Shown here: piece after piece, positions 22,761 to 37,700 of the stretch
How positions within the stretch are numbered: position 1 is the stretch's first letter
Layout of the letters: the number at the start of each line of letters is the position of its first letter
Origin: Callorhinus ursinus
Lineage: Eukaryota; Chordata; Mammalia; Carnivora; Otariidae
NCBI RefSeq assembly: GCF_003265705.1
Contig: NW_020312817.1
Coordinates: forward strand, 50,064,589 to 50,128,588
Direction of reading: 5' to 3'
DNA: 64,000 nucleotides
The notes under the pieces: model-generated
Told to the model about the DNA's origin: nothing
What the model saw: the letters and a program-made list of their open reading frames with translations, nothing else
The model's database searches: none
Made by a program: the position numbers and the translations under genes

Positions 22761-25700
22761 CCGCCGAGCACTTGGCCGGTCCGCCCTAGCTGGGAGGCAC
22801 TGATGCTCTCGCTGCTCCGCCCACAGTATCTGATCATCTTTGAGGTTCTGATTTCTCCCCATTCTGTTAAAAGCGAGGCTCTGGCCATTGCTTTTCCGGT
22901 AAAATGCAGAGGGACGGCTTTTTAAGATGGGGCTGCCAGTGTTGGGGACACCCCTTAATTACCAAATTGGAGTCTCCCACAATTCCTCGAGCCGTGTTAT
23001 TTTGGCATAGCAAATGTGACTAATAAGAACCAAGTTCAAGTGAAAAAACCCCGCCAGGACGTCCGAACTTTCCACCGAAAAAGTTGATTTTATATTGTTT
23101 CCAGGAATCACAGGGATCACATACTGTTGCTTCCTATCACGTCTCATTTGAGACTGCTGCTTCTGTACAAAGGATTAATTTTGAGACCTTGCTCGTGTGT
23201 GCATTGAACTCTTGTATTCCTTGAGACCTTCCTTTCCTCCCATTTCCTACATCAAGTCCCCTTCATTTTATCTTCTGAGTATCTTTATTCTGTCAGCTTC
23301 TCTCTGTCAGCATCCTAAGACAGAATTTGCCTGATCTGTTGGCGGTTAGGTCCTAACTAGTGTACGTGTGTCTACTCTTGTTGCCTTCCAATCCATTCTT
23401 CCCACAAGAAGTCCTTTTAATAGACTAGTCCGAATATTGCTCATAAACATATACCAAAAACATTGTTTTAAGAATAAAAAGAAACTTTTTACACATGGTC
23501 TTTAAGACTCTGCATATTCTAGACTCCTCTCTTGCTTCTCCAGCCCCATCTTGTGCCACTTTTGTCATCACTTTCTGTACTTCAGCTATACTGAATCAAC
23601 AACCTTAGTTAACTAACTCATCCTAAGACATCATCCCAAATATCACTTTTCACTGTGACTCCTAACATTACAAAGTGAAGTTCACGGTCCCTTTTTTATC
23701 AGGTTGTCTTTTAAAATATGAACTTGAAGTTCCCTATTGACTGATTTTGATGGCATCACTTGTATAAGGACTAAAAATAAACTGTGAAGTGAAAGAATTG
23801 AATTTAAATTATTTCACTCAACAGGTTATGTATTAATGACGTCTTAGTAATCAGGATTAGTTTAGGTTTTATCAGGGATACAAAAGTACTGGCCAACTCT
23901 GGTTTTAGATCTGCCCTATTTGTTGAGACCTTTTCACTTAACTTTCATTCCATATCCTGTATGGAACTTTCATTCCATATCCTGTATGAAAATGACATGT
24001 CAGTGTTGGTTCATTGATTCTAACAAATGGACCACAGTGGTTTGGAATGTTGATGGGGGAAAGCTGTGTGGGGTAAAGGAGAGAGGGTATAAGAGGGAAC
24101 TCTGCTTTCTGTTGCCTTGTATCTAGGACAGTAGAAGTTGTTACTAGGTGGGGCTGAATAAGTGGAACAACAGAATTCAAAGCAAAGAGAAGAGGGCGCC
24201 TATTGTGTGGGCTATGGTTTCCATTTACAGGGAGCCTTCATTCTATGCAGGGAGATGGGCTAACATAAAATTTGGCTAACAAAAAATGTATTAATAGGTG
24301 GAAAGACTACCTCCCAGTTGGACAACGGATGCCTGGGACTCGTTTCATTGCTTTCAAAGTTCCTTTGAAAAAGGTGAGCAAAAGTTGATTCAGTATTTCA
24401 CAAATCCGAATTCATGATGTAGAACACTGGTGCTCGACCATGTCACACTCCATCCCCCCCCCTTTTTCCTTAAGTTTTTATTTTTTATAGTAATCTCTGT
24501 ACACAATGTGGGGCTTGAACTCACGACCCAACGGTCAAGAGTCCCATGCTCAGGGGCGCCTGGGTAGCTCAGTTGGTTAAGTGTCTGACTCTTGATCTCA
24601 GCTCACATCTTGATCTCGGGGTCAAAAAAAAAGCGGGGGTGCCTGGGTGGTTCAATTGGTTAAGCATCTGCCTTTGGCTCAGGTCATGACCTCGGGGTCC
24701 TGGGATCGAGTCCATGTCAGGCTCTCTGCTCATCGGGAGCCTGCTTCTCCTTCTGCCTGCTGTTCTTCCTGCTTGTGCGCTCTCTCTCTGTGTCAGATAA
24801 ATAAATAAAAAAGAGTCACATGCTCTAGCAACTGAGCCAGCCAGGCAGCCCTCCATTTTCCCTTTTTAATAGCAAATACTTTGTTATATCCCCTTTACTC
24901 TTCTGAAATAAAATTCATAGATAAATACTACTTCCATACTTAATTTTAAAGAAAAAAAATCAATGTAATGCTGAAACCAATAATATAAACAATAAATAAA
25001 GTAACTTACAATAAAGTAATATGTATTAATTTCAATATGTAAATATTTGGGCATGACTATATTAGAAATAAAAACATAGTCATTTAACTTGCACCATGAA
25101 TACAAAAACTGCAAATGCAGATTGAACTAGGTGGATTTTCTTGCCTTACTGGCAGGAATTTCCATGATAGTGAACAGCTCTTAGTAGATTTTCAAATAAA
25201 ACAAAGTATATGACCTTTACTTGGCTGATACTGTGATTACTATCTTGGAAAATTCAAAGTACTTTAAAACTAGGCAAAAAAAACTCTTGTATTTGTGAAA
25301 TGAAGTTAGATTTTAAGGCTTAGATACTTATGAAACAGTTTTTCACCTGTATGAGCATTGAATAGGATATTCAAAAGTCATTCTCTGCGTGGCCGCCGAG
25401 GCACGATGTGGGGGGGCAACAGCACCTACAGGCCGGTCACTGGGCTCTTGGAGGTGCAACAGAGCCTGTGAGGTGAAGATGAATGAAGATCGTCCTGACG
25501 TTTTCTGAAAACTCTCTGAGGATGGCTGCGATAAAACCACTAGGAGCACAACTGCATGTAATGAGCATTTAGGTAGCTGCAGGTGAATGTTCCAGTCCAT
25601 AACTAAGGTGGTAGAAAATTCTTCATTGTCTCAAACGCATGCAATTGGAATGAAAAATGAAGAATTGGTTAAGAAGACATGAAGTGAAGCAGATGATGAA

Positions 25701-28700
25701 AATTGATATTTTTATTTAACACTGATCATTCACAGTAAGTTATGTAGAAAAATAAGTGTTGGAATACTTTTATTTTATTATCATTTTTTTTTAACATTTT
25801 ACTTATTTATTTGAGAGAGAGAGCAAGAGAGCACAAGCAGGGGGAGGAGCAGAGGGAGAGGGAGAAGCAGACTCCCCGCTGAGTAGGGAGCCCGATGTGG
25901 GGCTCGATCCCAGGACCCTGGAATCATGACCTGAGCCGAAGGCAGACGCTTAACCGATTGAGCCACCCAGTTGCCCCTGTTTGAATACTTTTAATTGTAG
26001 GGCAATAAAGTCTCTTATCTTAAGAAGAAAAAAAGGTGTGAGACACATTTGTAGGATTGTATGAATTCGGCAAGATTTCTAGCATCCATGATCCGCATTG
26101 ACTAAATGCTAATAAGACCTCTTCACTCCCATCATAACCAAACCGTCCGCCCCCAAAAAAGAACCCCAGTGCCCTGGATTAGTAAGTCAGGATTTCAGCA
26201 TGGAAATTCTGAAAATTGTGTTTTTGTTTGAACTAAGGAAGGAATAGGTGGGAAAAGCATTTGGCCAGTATAAAAAAGGTGAGAAGAGACTCATGTCTCA
26301 TTGAACTGCCCAGCATAGAATGGATTGGTATCTGAAAAAGCCCACTTTGAGTGTATTGGGAATTTATTTAATTTGTGACTCATAGGTCAGAGTTCCGTTC
26401 TTACCTATTATGTCAGTTCTTCTGCATCTGGACTTAAAAACTAGTCTTTTCATATAGCTAAACATATGGTTCTTATTCACATCCATCAACACCAAGCGTG
26501 GTGCTGTTGAATAAGTTGAATAGTGTTTGGCATATAATAAATATGAGCAAATATGTGTGGAATGACACCCTCCCCCATTTGTGGTTACTGTGAATTATCT
26601 CCTGTATTTCTTCTTTTCTCTGTGAGACTGTCCTAATTCCCTAACTCCCTACTCCATGGCCTCTAAAAGTGGATTCCTGAGTTCTACCAGGGTCCCTGCT
26701 TAGCCCCTTGCCTAAAAGTGCATCAGCAAGATAGAAGATAGGAAGACTCTGCGGTTTCCCTTCCTCCACACAGCCACAAATCTTTCCTGTATGATAGAGT
26801 GATAAAAAGCCTCCTCCTCGCTCTGTAGACTCAGGTTATCTGTATTCAACCTTGGGATTATTTAGGCACTGTAAAGGGAATTACAGAGCTGCATAATCAC
26901 CCCAGTGCAGGTCTTATTCATGCTTAGAGTCAGGGAGTAAAATGTCACATTGGTTTCCTGTGTGTTTTATGGAAGTCAGCCAAAGAAAAGCAGCCCCAAT
27001 ACTTGACTGTCACTTCTCATGCACATTGGAATTTAAAATAGAGTATGTTAGGTGTCACATAAATGCCATGGCAAGAAATATCAAGGAATTCAAAGGAGGG
27101 GGAAATGATAACAGACAGGAAGGCTTCCTACAGGGTTTGTGACTTAAATTAGTTACCTAAAGTTAGTTGTTCACGTGGCTAGAGATGATATATGATCCAT
27201 CAGCTCCAAGTCTGCAATCAGCTTATGGAGAGATTGTATGTATGCCTTGTTGTAATTTACTCTTCAAAACTTTCACAGTATTATGTGGAAGACTCAACAT
27301 CATCAATCTGTCAAATTTTCCTAAGTTTGTTATAAATTTAACATCATCTCAAATAGGCCGATTCTACAACTCATAAAGAAAAGTAAACCTAAATAGCCAG
27401 GAAAATTCTGAAAAAGAAGAATAATGGTGGAAGTAGATCATGTAGCCCTGTCAGGTATTAAGGCTGTATTAAAAGTGTTGGTAGAGCATAGGGGATTTTT
27501 AGGGCAGTGAAACTATTCTGTGTGATACTATAAGGGTAAATAGTGTCATACATTGATCAAAACCCATGGAATGTACAATAGGTAGTGATTTGTAACATAA
27601 ACTGTGGACTTTACTAGTGATTTGTAACATAAACTGTGGACTTTGAAAATGACATGTCAGTGTTGGTTCATTGATTCTAACAAATGGACCACAGTGGTTT
27701 GGAATGTTGATGGGGGAAAGCTGTGTGGGGTAAAGGAGAGAGGGTATAAGAGGGAACTCTGCTTTCTGCTCAGTTTTGCTTTGAACCTAGAACTGCTCTA
27801 AAAACTAGTTTATTAATTCCCCCCCCCAAAGCATGTTGCTCGCATTTGAATAACCAAACAGATCCATGAGTAGAGTACATAAATAAGCCAAATACATAAA
27901 AGAATATTTAGCAATAAAAGCCACCCTTCGTATATATGAGTATTCAAGAAGTATTTAGGAGTACCTATTTAGGGGCACCTGGGTGGCTCAGTCGTTAAGC
28001 GTCTGCCTTTGGCTCGGGTCATGATCCCAGGGTCCTGGGATTGAGCCCCACATTGGGCTCCTTGCTCAGCAGAGAGCCTGCTTCTCCCTCTCCCACTCCC
28101 TCTGCTTGTGTTCCCTCTCTCGCTGTGTCTTTCTCTGTCAAAATAAATAAATAAAATCTTTAAAAAAAAAAAAGGAAGTACCTATTTATAGGTGTTCCAC
28201 ATGGAGCTGGAGATACAGTGGTGGGCAAAATTGATGCAGTCCCAGCCTTCTGGGAGTTAAAGTCTGGTTAGGAGATCAACATAAAACAAACACAGAAATA
28301 AATAGGTTAGAAGTGAGCTTATTTTCTTCCTTCTCATCTCTAGAAGAAAGGATTGTAACATAGCTTGTAAATTTCAGCGGAATGGAAACTTTGCTTTGAA
28401 TCTCATTGTGTGTTGGCATCACAAGGCTTGAATAAATGGAAAAGGATTTTAAGCACATGTTTGCTCTTTCTTATTTCATTCTCTCTAACAGAGTTTTGAA
28501 AAGAACCTTGCTCCAGAAGAACGTTTTTCACCCTTGGATCTTTTTAACAAAATCCAAAAACAGAATGAAGAGCTTGGACTAATTATTGATTTAACTTATA
28601 CTCACCGCTATTATAAACCAGAGGTAAATGGAACCCTTCATTGAAAAGAACCTACTTTCTGATACTGTAATAATGCATAGTAATTCAGGAATTATCATCT

Positions 28701-31700
28701 TATGCTAAGGTGAATCCTGGCTTTATTCCATGGGTAATAATTCAAAAAGGGAACTTGGTGGTTTCCTTAAGTACGTATTTCTAATTGATGTCTCAAAATG
28801 AGATTAAAGACATGAATTAAACTGCAATATAGGACAGTAGGCTATGTGCTGAAGAAATTTTATAAGCTTCCATGTTCCATATTTTGAAAATGAAATAAAC
28901 TTTCAGTAAGAATAGTAGCAGCCCTAAAAGGAAAGAAATGAATAACCATTATGTCTTTAGCACTTATTTTAAGCAGTTGCCTGAGCATGTGAGTATCATG
29001 GTAAAAGACAACTGCTCTCTAAATTTCATGCTTTTCTTTTCCTAATATCTCTTGATAAAAGACAGAAGCCCATATGATCTGTTGGCCTATGTGGCATATC
29101 AATGGGATGGAATTATCCTTCTGACCAATTTCATGGCCTTGGACAACAGTAACACCCAATGTTTATTAATATTTGTAAATCACTTTGCTATTTAAAAGGT
29201 ACTTTCACATGCATTAACTTAGTTAATCCTCACAACAGTCCTTTGCTGATGAAGTAGTAGGAGTACTGGTATCTCCTAAGTGCTTACTCTGCGCTAAGCT
29301 CAGGGGATAGAGGATTATTACAGTTGCTAATTTTATAGATGATAAAACTTGAGTCTCAAAACAGGAAGAATTGGCACTTGAATTCAGTTATTCCTCTTTT
29401 TTTTTATTGTGGTCAAATATACGTAAATAATTATCATCTTAACCAGTCATAAACATACAATTCAGTGGCATTAAATACATTCACAATGTTGTGTAACCAT
29501 CATCACTGTCTATAACCAAAAGTTTTTCATCATTCTAAATGAAAACTACACCCATTAAAGAAATAATTCCACTTTCTCTCCCTACAGCAGTAACCTCTAT
29601 GCTAGTTTCTGTCTCTGTGAATTTGACTATTCTAGGTACTTCATATGAGTGGAATCCTACAGTATTTGTCCTTCTGTGTCTGACTGACTTCATTAAACAA
29701 TGTTTTCAAGGTTCATCCATGTAACAAAATGTCATTGCTTTTTATGGCTAATAAATACTCCATTATGTATACATTCCATATTTTGTTTATCCGTTAACCT
29801 TTGATGGACACTTCAGTTTTTTCCACTTTTTGGCTATTGTGAATAATGCTGCTGTGAATGATGGTATACCAGTATTGAGTCAGATCCCTGCTTTCAGCTC
29901 TTCTAAATGTATACATAGGAGTGGAAGTTCCTGGATCATGTGGTTCAATGTTTAGAAACCTTTGAGAAACCATCAAGCTGTTTTCCAGTGTCATTTTGTT
30001 TTTAAACAATTATCACAAATTTTAAACATACACAGAAGTAGACATAATACTGTGGGTAAACATTGTATACCCATGAACTCATCCAGCTTTAATCTTTATT
30101 AATTGATGGCTATCATGTTTCGCCTGTATATCTACTGGTTTCACCCCATTCCATATTATTTTGAAGCAGATACCATATATCATATAATTTCACCTGTACA
30201 TTTTTGGTATATATATTTAAAATATAGGACTTTTATTTTTTACTGTCATTATTTAACATTATCCAGTCAGTACTCAAATTTTTTGTTGTCTTCTAAATGT
30301 CATAAAAAAGGTTTTTTAAGAGTTTGAATTAAATCCAAATAAGGTCCACACTTTGCCTTTGATAATTAGGTCCCCGAAGTTCTATTTAGTCTGTAGATTC
30401 TCCCTCCATGTCTCTCTTACTTTCTTTTTTTTCCCCTGGTGAATTTTATTTTTTGAAGAAACCAGGTAGTTCATTCTGATTTGATGATTCCCTCCGCATG
30501 TGTTGTTAACATATTCTTCAATCCTTTTATTTCCTGTAAATTGGTAGTTGGACGTAGAGGCTTGATCAGATTCAGGCTTGAATTTTTTTTTTTTTTTTTT
30601 GCAAGACAGTTTCAGAGGTGATGATGTCTTCTGTGGAGACATAAAGTGATTATCTCTTTTTGTGATACTAGTAGTCACTGATGATTGATATCTACACCCG
30701 TTAATTCATTTGGGACTTCAGAAAATAGTGAATTCTATTCCTTTTTCGTTTATTAGCTGGGTATTTCTATCAAGAGAAGCTTCCCCTCATCATCTATTTG
30801 GTTGACCAGTTACAGAGGCATGATTCTTTCCTTTTATTTAACAGGTATCAAAATAATGAGTTGATTCACTAATATCCTCCAGTGGTGACCAATAAATTTT
30901 ATTTATTTACTTTTTGTATCACTATGTACTTCATTGCAGTTATTATTCTCATTAAGGCACAAATGGAGGCCCTGTCTTTGCCCAGTTGCTTCTCAGTGTT
31001 TCTCATTAGAAACTCAGTGCTCCTGAGTCTTTTAGACATGACATTAGTTGTTTCTAGGCTTTTTCTGTCGTCAGGGCTAGGAAATGTATATGTTTATTTT
31101 TAATATAAAATAAATATAGGTTCATACTGGTACTTTCCATTTAAATTCAGAACTATAGGATTTTCACTTAACCACTTTTATTGGTGTCTAATTTCTCCCA
31201 CCCCAAGAATACCGGTTCTCAACAGTGCCTGCAATTTGCTTTATCTTACAATTCAAATCCAAGTTTTTCTGACGCTGTTCTACTGTTCTGCTTAAATCAC
31301 AGCTGCTTTATGACCCTTAAAATATAAAACAATAAGTAGAACTACTTATATAATTCATCATTTTATATGCATTCATTCACATGGACTTGGCTTTCAGGCT
31401 TGTATGCCTATTGCCTATCCATTCTGTAGGGGTTTTTTTGTTTTTTGTTTTTTTCCATTCTGTAGTTTTAATGAAAGTCAGATGATACTTCCTGGTTGGA
31501 ACAGCCCGGGGAAAAAATGGCTCTTTTATCAGAATTACTGACAGACTATATTAATAATCTCTTGGTTTATAGTCTGGCTTCTCTGATTATTTTTTACTTC
31601 TTTCCTTACAGATGAAATAATACACATTTTCATGGTTTTGCCTTACAGGACTTACCAGAAACTATTCCTTACATAAAAATTTATACAATTGGGCATCAGG

Positions 31701-34700
31701 TGCCTGATGATGACACTATTTTTAAATTCAAATGTGCTGTTAATGAGTTTTTAAAAGAAAATACAGATAACGGTGAGTTTGGTTTTTTTTCTCTTACCTG
31801 AACTTTGGTATGCATTTTGAATAGGTTTGGGATTTTTACTATTTTTAATAGTTTTACCATTAGGCCTGTTGTATATGATAATGTTAAGGTAGAAGTGTCA
31901 GATGGTGCAGGTAGAGTGAGGTGTTTTTCCTTTTATAGTCACAAATTAGTTTGAGAAGTGGTTTTAACGAGAAATGTGAATGAACTAGCTTCCTCCTCTC
32001 TCTCTAAAATATGTGACTGGGAAATATATACTAAAATAAAAACATTCTTTTGTCTTATTTATTGGTTCAGAGGTGAGAGGCGGGGGGGGGGAAAGGTCAA
32101 GGGTGTCAGGGTATTGGGTCAGAGGTATGGGGAGCATGGCTTGTGTGACCCTCTGCTGAAAACAAGGAGAAAAGATGTCAAGGTCTTAGGGTATGTAAGA
32201 GAGACAACAAAAGGAAAAGTTTGGAGACGGAGCCCTGGAAGCAGAGCAAAGCAAGGCGCGCCAGTGGGGCAGCGTCCCCATCGTGCACATTTCAGATATT
32301 CCTGCCGGTTTTCCCTTTTGGGCACAGACGCAGGGGTACACGACCACCTCTCATTCAGACAGAAGGGCTTTAAAAAGCTGGTGTTTCTTGTTCCTGCCTT
32401 AAGATCTACCTTACTGTGTGGGAAATAGATCTTAGTAAGCTATTAGCTTCTGAATTTTAAGGATCCACCTACCTATTTCTGGCATCTGGCTATCAGAAAG
32501 AATGTGGTATTTGCCATATTTTAAGACTGAGGAATCCTTTGTCTTTGGAAAGCCACTGACTTACAGGACCAAGTGCTCATTTTGTTCTTTTTCTAACTTT
32601 AGCTTGAGGAGTGTGTTTTGTTAAATAAGTATGACAGAGTAAATATTCCATATATACACATACACACAAACGGAGTAGGGGAGAAAAAATAGAGATGGAG
32701 GTGGGAAAATAGGGGGTGGGAGGTGAGAGAGAAAGAGATGGGAATTTTAAGGTAATTTTTCAAACTATAACCTGGTTGCCTAACGCAGGCACTAGGTCTT
32801 AAGTATCTTAGGGCCTGTTTCCAGATCTTGCCCATACTTTAAAACTTGAGAGGCTCGGCCCTGCCTCTGACAACCACGTCGTCTAAGGAGGAGGTCGATT
32901 CTGTGATTGGTGTTACCGTGTCTCAGAAACATTACCTCGTAAGACGGGAGGCGTTAGGGAGCAACTGCCGTCCTGCCTGCGGCATCCCGGCTCCCGTGCG
33001 TGCAGCTGCCCTCCGGTACCCCTTCTGTTCTGCGAGGGCTAGAGGCCCGTCCGAGGCCGCGTGAACGGCTCTGCAGATCCTGTTTGTTGCCGTGCTGCCC
33101 CGTGCTGGTCGTCTGCCTGTGTTGTGCTGACTTCGCTGTGCTCTCTGCCCTGGCGGTCTCGGGAGCTTGCTTAGGATCCGTGTTGGCTACCTCTGCTCTA
33201 GGCCCCTCCCACAGATACCAGGCTCCCCGATGAAGAGGAGGACACTAGACTGTCCACTCCCTAGAACTGGTAGAGACTCAGAAAATATGTTGATTCGGTA
33301 CATGCCGAGAGCCTTTTAGATTTGTGGGTAGGGCACGGGGATACAGAGGTGATAGCGGTCTCTGTTCATTAGAAACTAACAGTTACCTGGGAAGTTAAAT
33401 GGGTGGCACCTATAAGACAGTGGGTTAATTATAATAAAAGAATTAAGTGCAACAGGAATATGGAGGAGAGGTTGAGGGAGGCCTGACTGAGGAGACAGCA
33501 TTTGAGCTGGGCTGTGGGGAAGAGGATTTTGCCAGCATGAGAAAAGGAATGTCCCGGTTTGGGGAACAGGTGCAAAAGGCATAGGCCTTGACCTTGTGCC
33601 CGGGAGTAGCAGCCTCTGGAATGACCAGAGGATAGTGTGAAAGGGCGTAGAATTCACATGTTCATTTTCAACAAACATTTACAGGACACTGTTCTAGGAA
33701 GCAGGAACAGAAGAAAGTTCTTGCCCTTTTATACTCTGCATTCTAGTGGGGGAGGGGGATAAGTATATGAAATGTCAGATGGTGATAAGGTGCTTTGGAG
33801 AATTAGCAAACAGGATTCAGAAGTGACGGCGTGTGTTGGGTGATCAGGGAAGGCCTCTCTATTAAGATGTCATTTGAGTAGAGCCTTAAAAGAAGTGAGG
33901 AACCATTGGCTATCTGGGGAGTTTGGGGGGACAGTGTTCTAAAGCGGAGGTAATAGTAGGTGCAGAGCCCCTGAGGCATGACTATGCTGGCATGTTTGAG
34001 TAAGGAGGCCAGTGTAGCTGGAGTGGGGAACGTGTGTGTGGTCAGGGTGTAGAAAATGGGATCTGAGAGGCTGGCAGGGGGCAGGAGGAGGTCCCTGTAA
34101 GTTCTAGTTTGAATCATTGTAGTCTTATAGTTCAGTTGGAGAGATTGATGATACCGTTTATAAAGAGTTCTAAATGCTGTGCTAAGTGGAGATTTTTAAG
34201 CAAGGGAGCAACCCTACGAGTTTATATTTTAGGAAGATCACATCTTCCATATGAAGGGTCACTTGAAATAGACAAAATTTAGAGGTAGGGAGATAGTAAC
34301 CCGGGCAGGAGATGGTGAGTGCTTTCCTACCAGACACCTCCTAGTCACAGATACACATTTTGCAGAGATCAACTACACCTGATCGTTTTTTATTTAATTT
34401 CTCACATAATTTTTTAATTTATTTTATTTTTTAAGATTTTGTTTATTCATTTAAGACAGAGAGATGGCAGAGAGAGAACATGAGCAAGGGGAGAGGCAGA
34501 GAGAGAGGGAGAAGTAGGCTCCCTGCTGAGCCAGGAGCCCAACATGGAGCTCAGTCCCAGGACCCGGAGATCATGACCTGAGCCCCTGAGCCGAAGGCAG
34601 ACACTTCCCCATCTGAGCCACCCAGGCGCCCCTTGCGTAATTTTTTTTAATGATGGACTAAGAAATACTATGGCACGGGTTGGAAAAATCTTAGACTTGA

Positions 34701-37700
34701 TTCTAGTCTTTGTTCTGTCTGCCTGCTGTGCAGCTTGGGCTTACATCTCCAATTCTCACTTTTTCATCATAAAATATGAACAGTGCTGCTTCCCCGGGTG
34801 CTTCACCAGCACACAGACTGTGGTGTGTGAGAAGCAGCAAATGAGAGAAGGGACGGAAGCGCTTTGGGGATTCGTGAGTCCCGCAGAAACTGTTCTTTTT
34901 CATATTCAGTATCCAAAGAAAAGGTATTTGATTTGTCTCACTCAAAAACAAGTTTCATTCTTCTAGCCTGTTTTTTTTTTCTTTTTGCTCTCATTTTCTA
35001 TAATTAAATCAGTTGCTGATGGACATTCTATATTAAGAAGCTGGGTTCCTCTCAATGCCCTTTTAGCTGTTAGTACCTGACCAGGCCTTCTCCAGTTTAC
35101 ACGATTGCAGCTAAGAGGGGCTATGCAGAATTTCTCAGAGGCAGTGAATTTCTGCTTTATGTTAGATAATTCTTTATAGTGTATTCCTAAAATAACACAC
35201 TCTTTATCAGTTACTCCTCTTCAGGGGAGTGGTAGTGTTGTGGCAACTAATAAATGGTACTCTAAAGAAAATTGTAGAATTTGTTTTAAGTGTATCTACT
35301 TCACTTACTTAAACTCTCTCTTCCTTGTTTTGTAGACAAACTCATTGGTGTTCATTGTACCCATGGTTTAAACAGGACTGGCTATCTCATCTGCAGGTGA
35401 GTTGCCAACCCCAAAAGACAGACCACGTATAAGTTGTTTTGTTTACAATAGTAGCGTAAGCTAGTTGCAAAAAGTGCAGTCGGTATTGAAAGGTATGAAG
35501 TAGAAAGCAGTCTTGCTCCTCACCCAAAGATTACCACCAGTAATAATTTAGTACGTATTTTTTCAGACTTAAAAATGCAGAGAGGTACAAGTATATACGT
35601 GTAATTTAATGGTGTAATATTTTAGATACCCTGTTTTATAATTTAATATATCGTGGGCATCTTCCTGTGAAAGTATTTGGAAACCTTATTATTTTTTAGA
35701 AGCTGCATTGTTCCTTTGCTTCCTGATGAACATAAAAGTCAGAAGTTTTTAATATTTTAAAACACTGAATCGGTGAACATTCCCTTATGAACAGATTTGA
35801 ATATATATGCTATTTTCTCAGATAATTTCACTCAGAATGGAATCTCTGAATCAAAGAATTTATACATTTGTTCATTCAGGAAAGACTGAGCATCTGTTCT
35901 CTGTAAGCACCATGCTGGGTGCTAGCAGAAAGACTTCAGAGACTTGACTTGCTTTTTGAGAACTCTTCAACAGTCTAGAGAGAGTAGACGTTCAGGAATC
36001 ACACGAATGCATGTGGAATTAGAGCTCTGACAAATGCCAAGGAGAGGGACATAGTACATAAGAGCATGTTAATAGGAGGGATTTGACCTTGGCATGGAGA
36101 ATACAGAATGTTTCTTTGGGGATGTTTGGGCTGATATCTGAAGGATGTTGTGGTATTAACCTGTTAGACACTGGGGAGAGAATTCTGGGCATAAGGAACA
36201 GCAAAGACTAATAATAGGAAAGCATATGCTGTGTTGGAACGAGCCAGGGAGGCTGGGCCATGGGAAATACGGTGTTAAAATGGAGCTGAAAAGCTCAAAA
36301 AAAAAAAAAAAGGTTGGAGGTGGGAGTGCCTGGGTGGCTCAGTCGGGAGAGCATGTGACTCTTGATCTCAGGGTCATGAGTTTGAGACCCGTGTTGGGTG
36401 TGTAGATTACTTTTTTTTTTTTTAGATCAGTTTAAAAAAAAAGTTTAAAATGAGCTGGAGGGGCACCAGGCTGACTCAGTCAGAAGGGCATGTGACTCTT
36501 GATCTTGGGGTCTTGAGTTCAAGCCCCATATGGGGCATAAAGATTACTTTAAAAAAAGTTTAAAATGGAGCTGGAAGTATGGGGAAGAGCTAGATCATGC
36601 GGGTCTGTGTTTAGACTTTATCTTAAGAGTAACTGAAAACCACTGAACTTTTTGTGTTAAGGGTGAGTATATAGAACATAATCAAATTTGCATTTTCAAG
36701 CCATTGTTTTGCTGCTAACTGGAGAATATGCTGCGGGGGCTGGGGGAAGAATGGAAGCAAGGAGAAAAGTTAGGCTTTTGTAGAAATCAAGGCATGATGG
36801 TGGCTTGGACCAGGGTGTGGTGGTCATTTGGGTAGAAGGATGTGGACATATTCTAGAGATGCACATTGTTAGGACTTGGTAGTATGTTGCAGATGAGGGT
36901 GAGGGAGAAAATGGCTGGCAGTGAGAGTGACTCCTAAGCTGCTTCTGGCCCATACAGTTGGTTAGATGGTACTTAGATTTGATGTTAATATTTTTCCCAA
37001 TTTGTTTTTTGCTATTGTTGGTTCCTGATAAATCTCTGTCATATTGTCTCCTGTTTCTAGTATACAAAACACTTTGATAAAAATGACTGTTGTGGGGCAC
37101 CTCGGTGGCTCAGTGGGTTAAGCGTCTGCCTTCAGCTCAGGTCATGATCCCAGGGCCCCAGGATTGAGCCCCATGTTGGGCTCCCTGCTCACCGAGGAGT
37201 CTGCTGCTCCCTCTTCCTCTGCCCCTCCCCCTGCTCTGCTCGCTCTCTCTCTCTCAAATGAATAAATTAAAAACAAAACCAAAAAAACAAAAATGACTTG
37301 TATTTTTTATCAGATACCTTTTTAACGTCTGCCAGTTTGGTCCTGTATTTTCTTTTTCATTTATTAATTAAATTGTGTTAATGTAAATAATTATATTAAT
37401 AGATTTGCTAAAGTTGGGTCATCCTTGGAATAAAGTCTTTTTGTGGTCGTGATATATCATTCTTTAATAATTATTGGATTAGATGTGCTAATATTTTCTT
37501 AGGATTTTTAGATCTATATTTGTAAGTGAAATTGGACTTTTTTTGAAAACACTTGATTTTTTTCTTTTCGTATATATAAATGACTTGAATTATGTTGTTT
37601 TATTAGATATTTGATTGATGTACATGGCATGAGGCCAGATGATGCAATTGAATGTAAGTATGAGGGTTGTCACTATTTTTTCCTCTTTATAAAAGTTGAA

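Larger units (their letters stand above)
35865..36960 (+). mobile_element. L2 LINE interrupted by two SINEs
   Basis: TTTGTTCATTCAGGAAAGAC, GGCATAAGGAACAGCAAAG and GATGGTGGCTTGGACCAGGG are L2 landmarks. The SINEs lie at 36322-36425 and 36460-36555. DUSP11 intron 5. Confidence 0.7.

Noticed and set aside
31958..32428. 156-codon plus-strand open frame in DUSP11 intron 4
   Set aside because: No similarity to a known protein, it includes a poly-G run, and it has no splice support.
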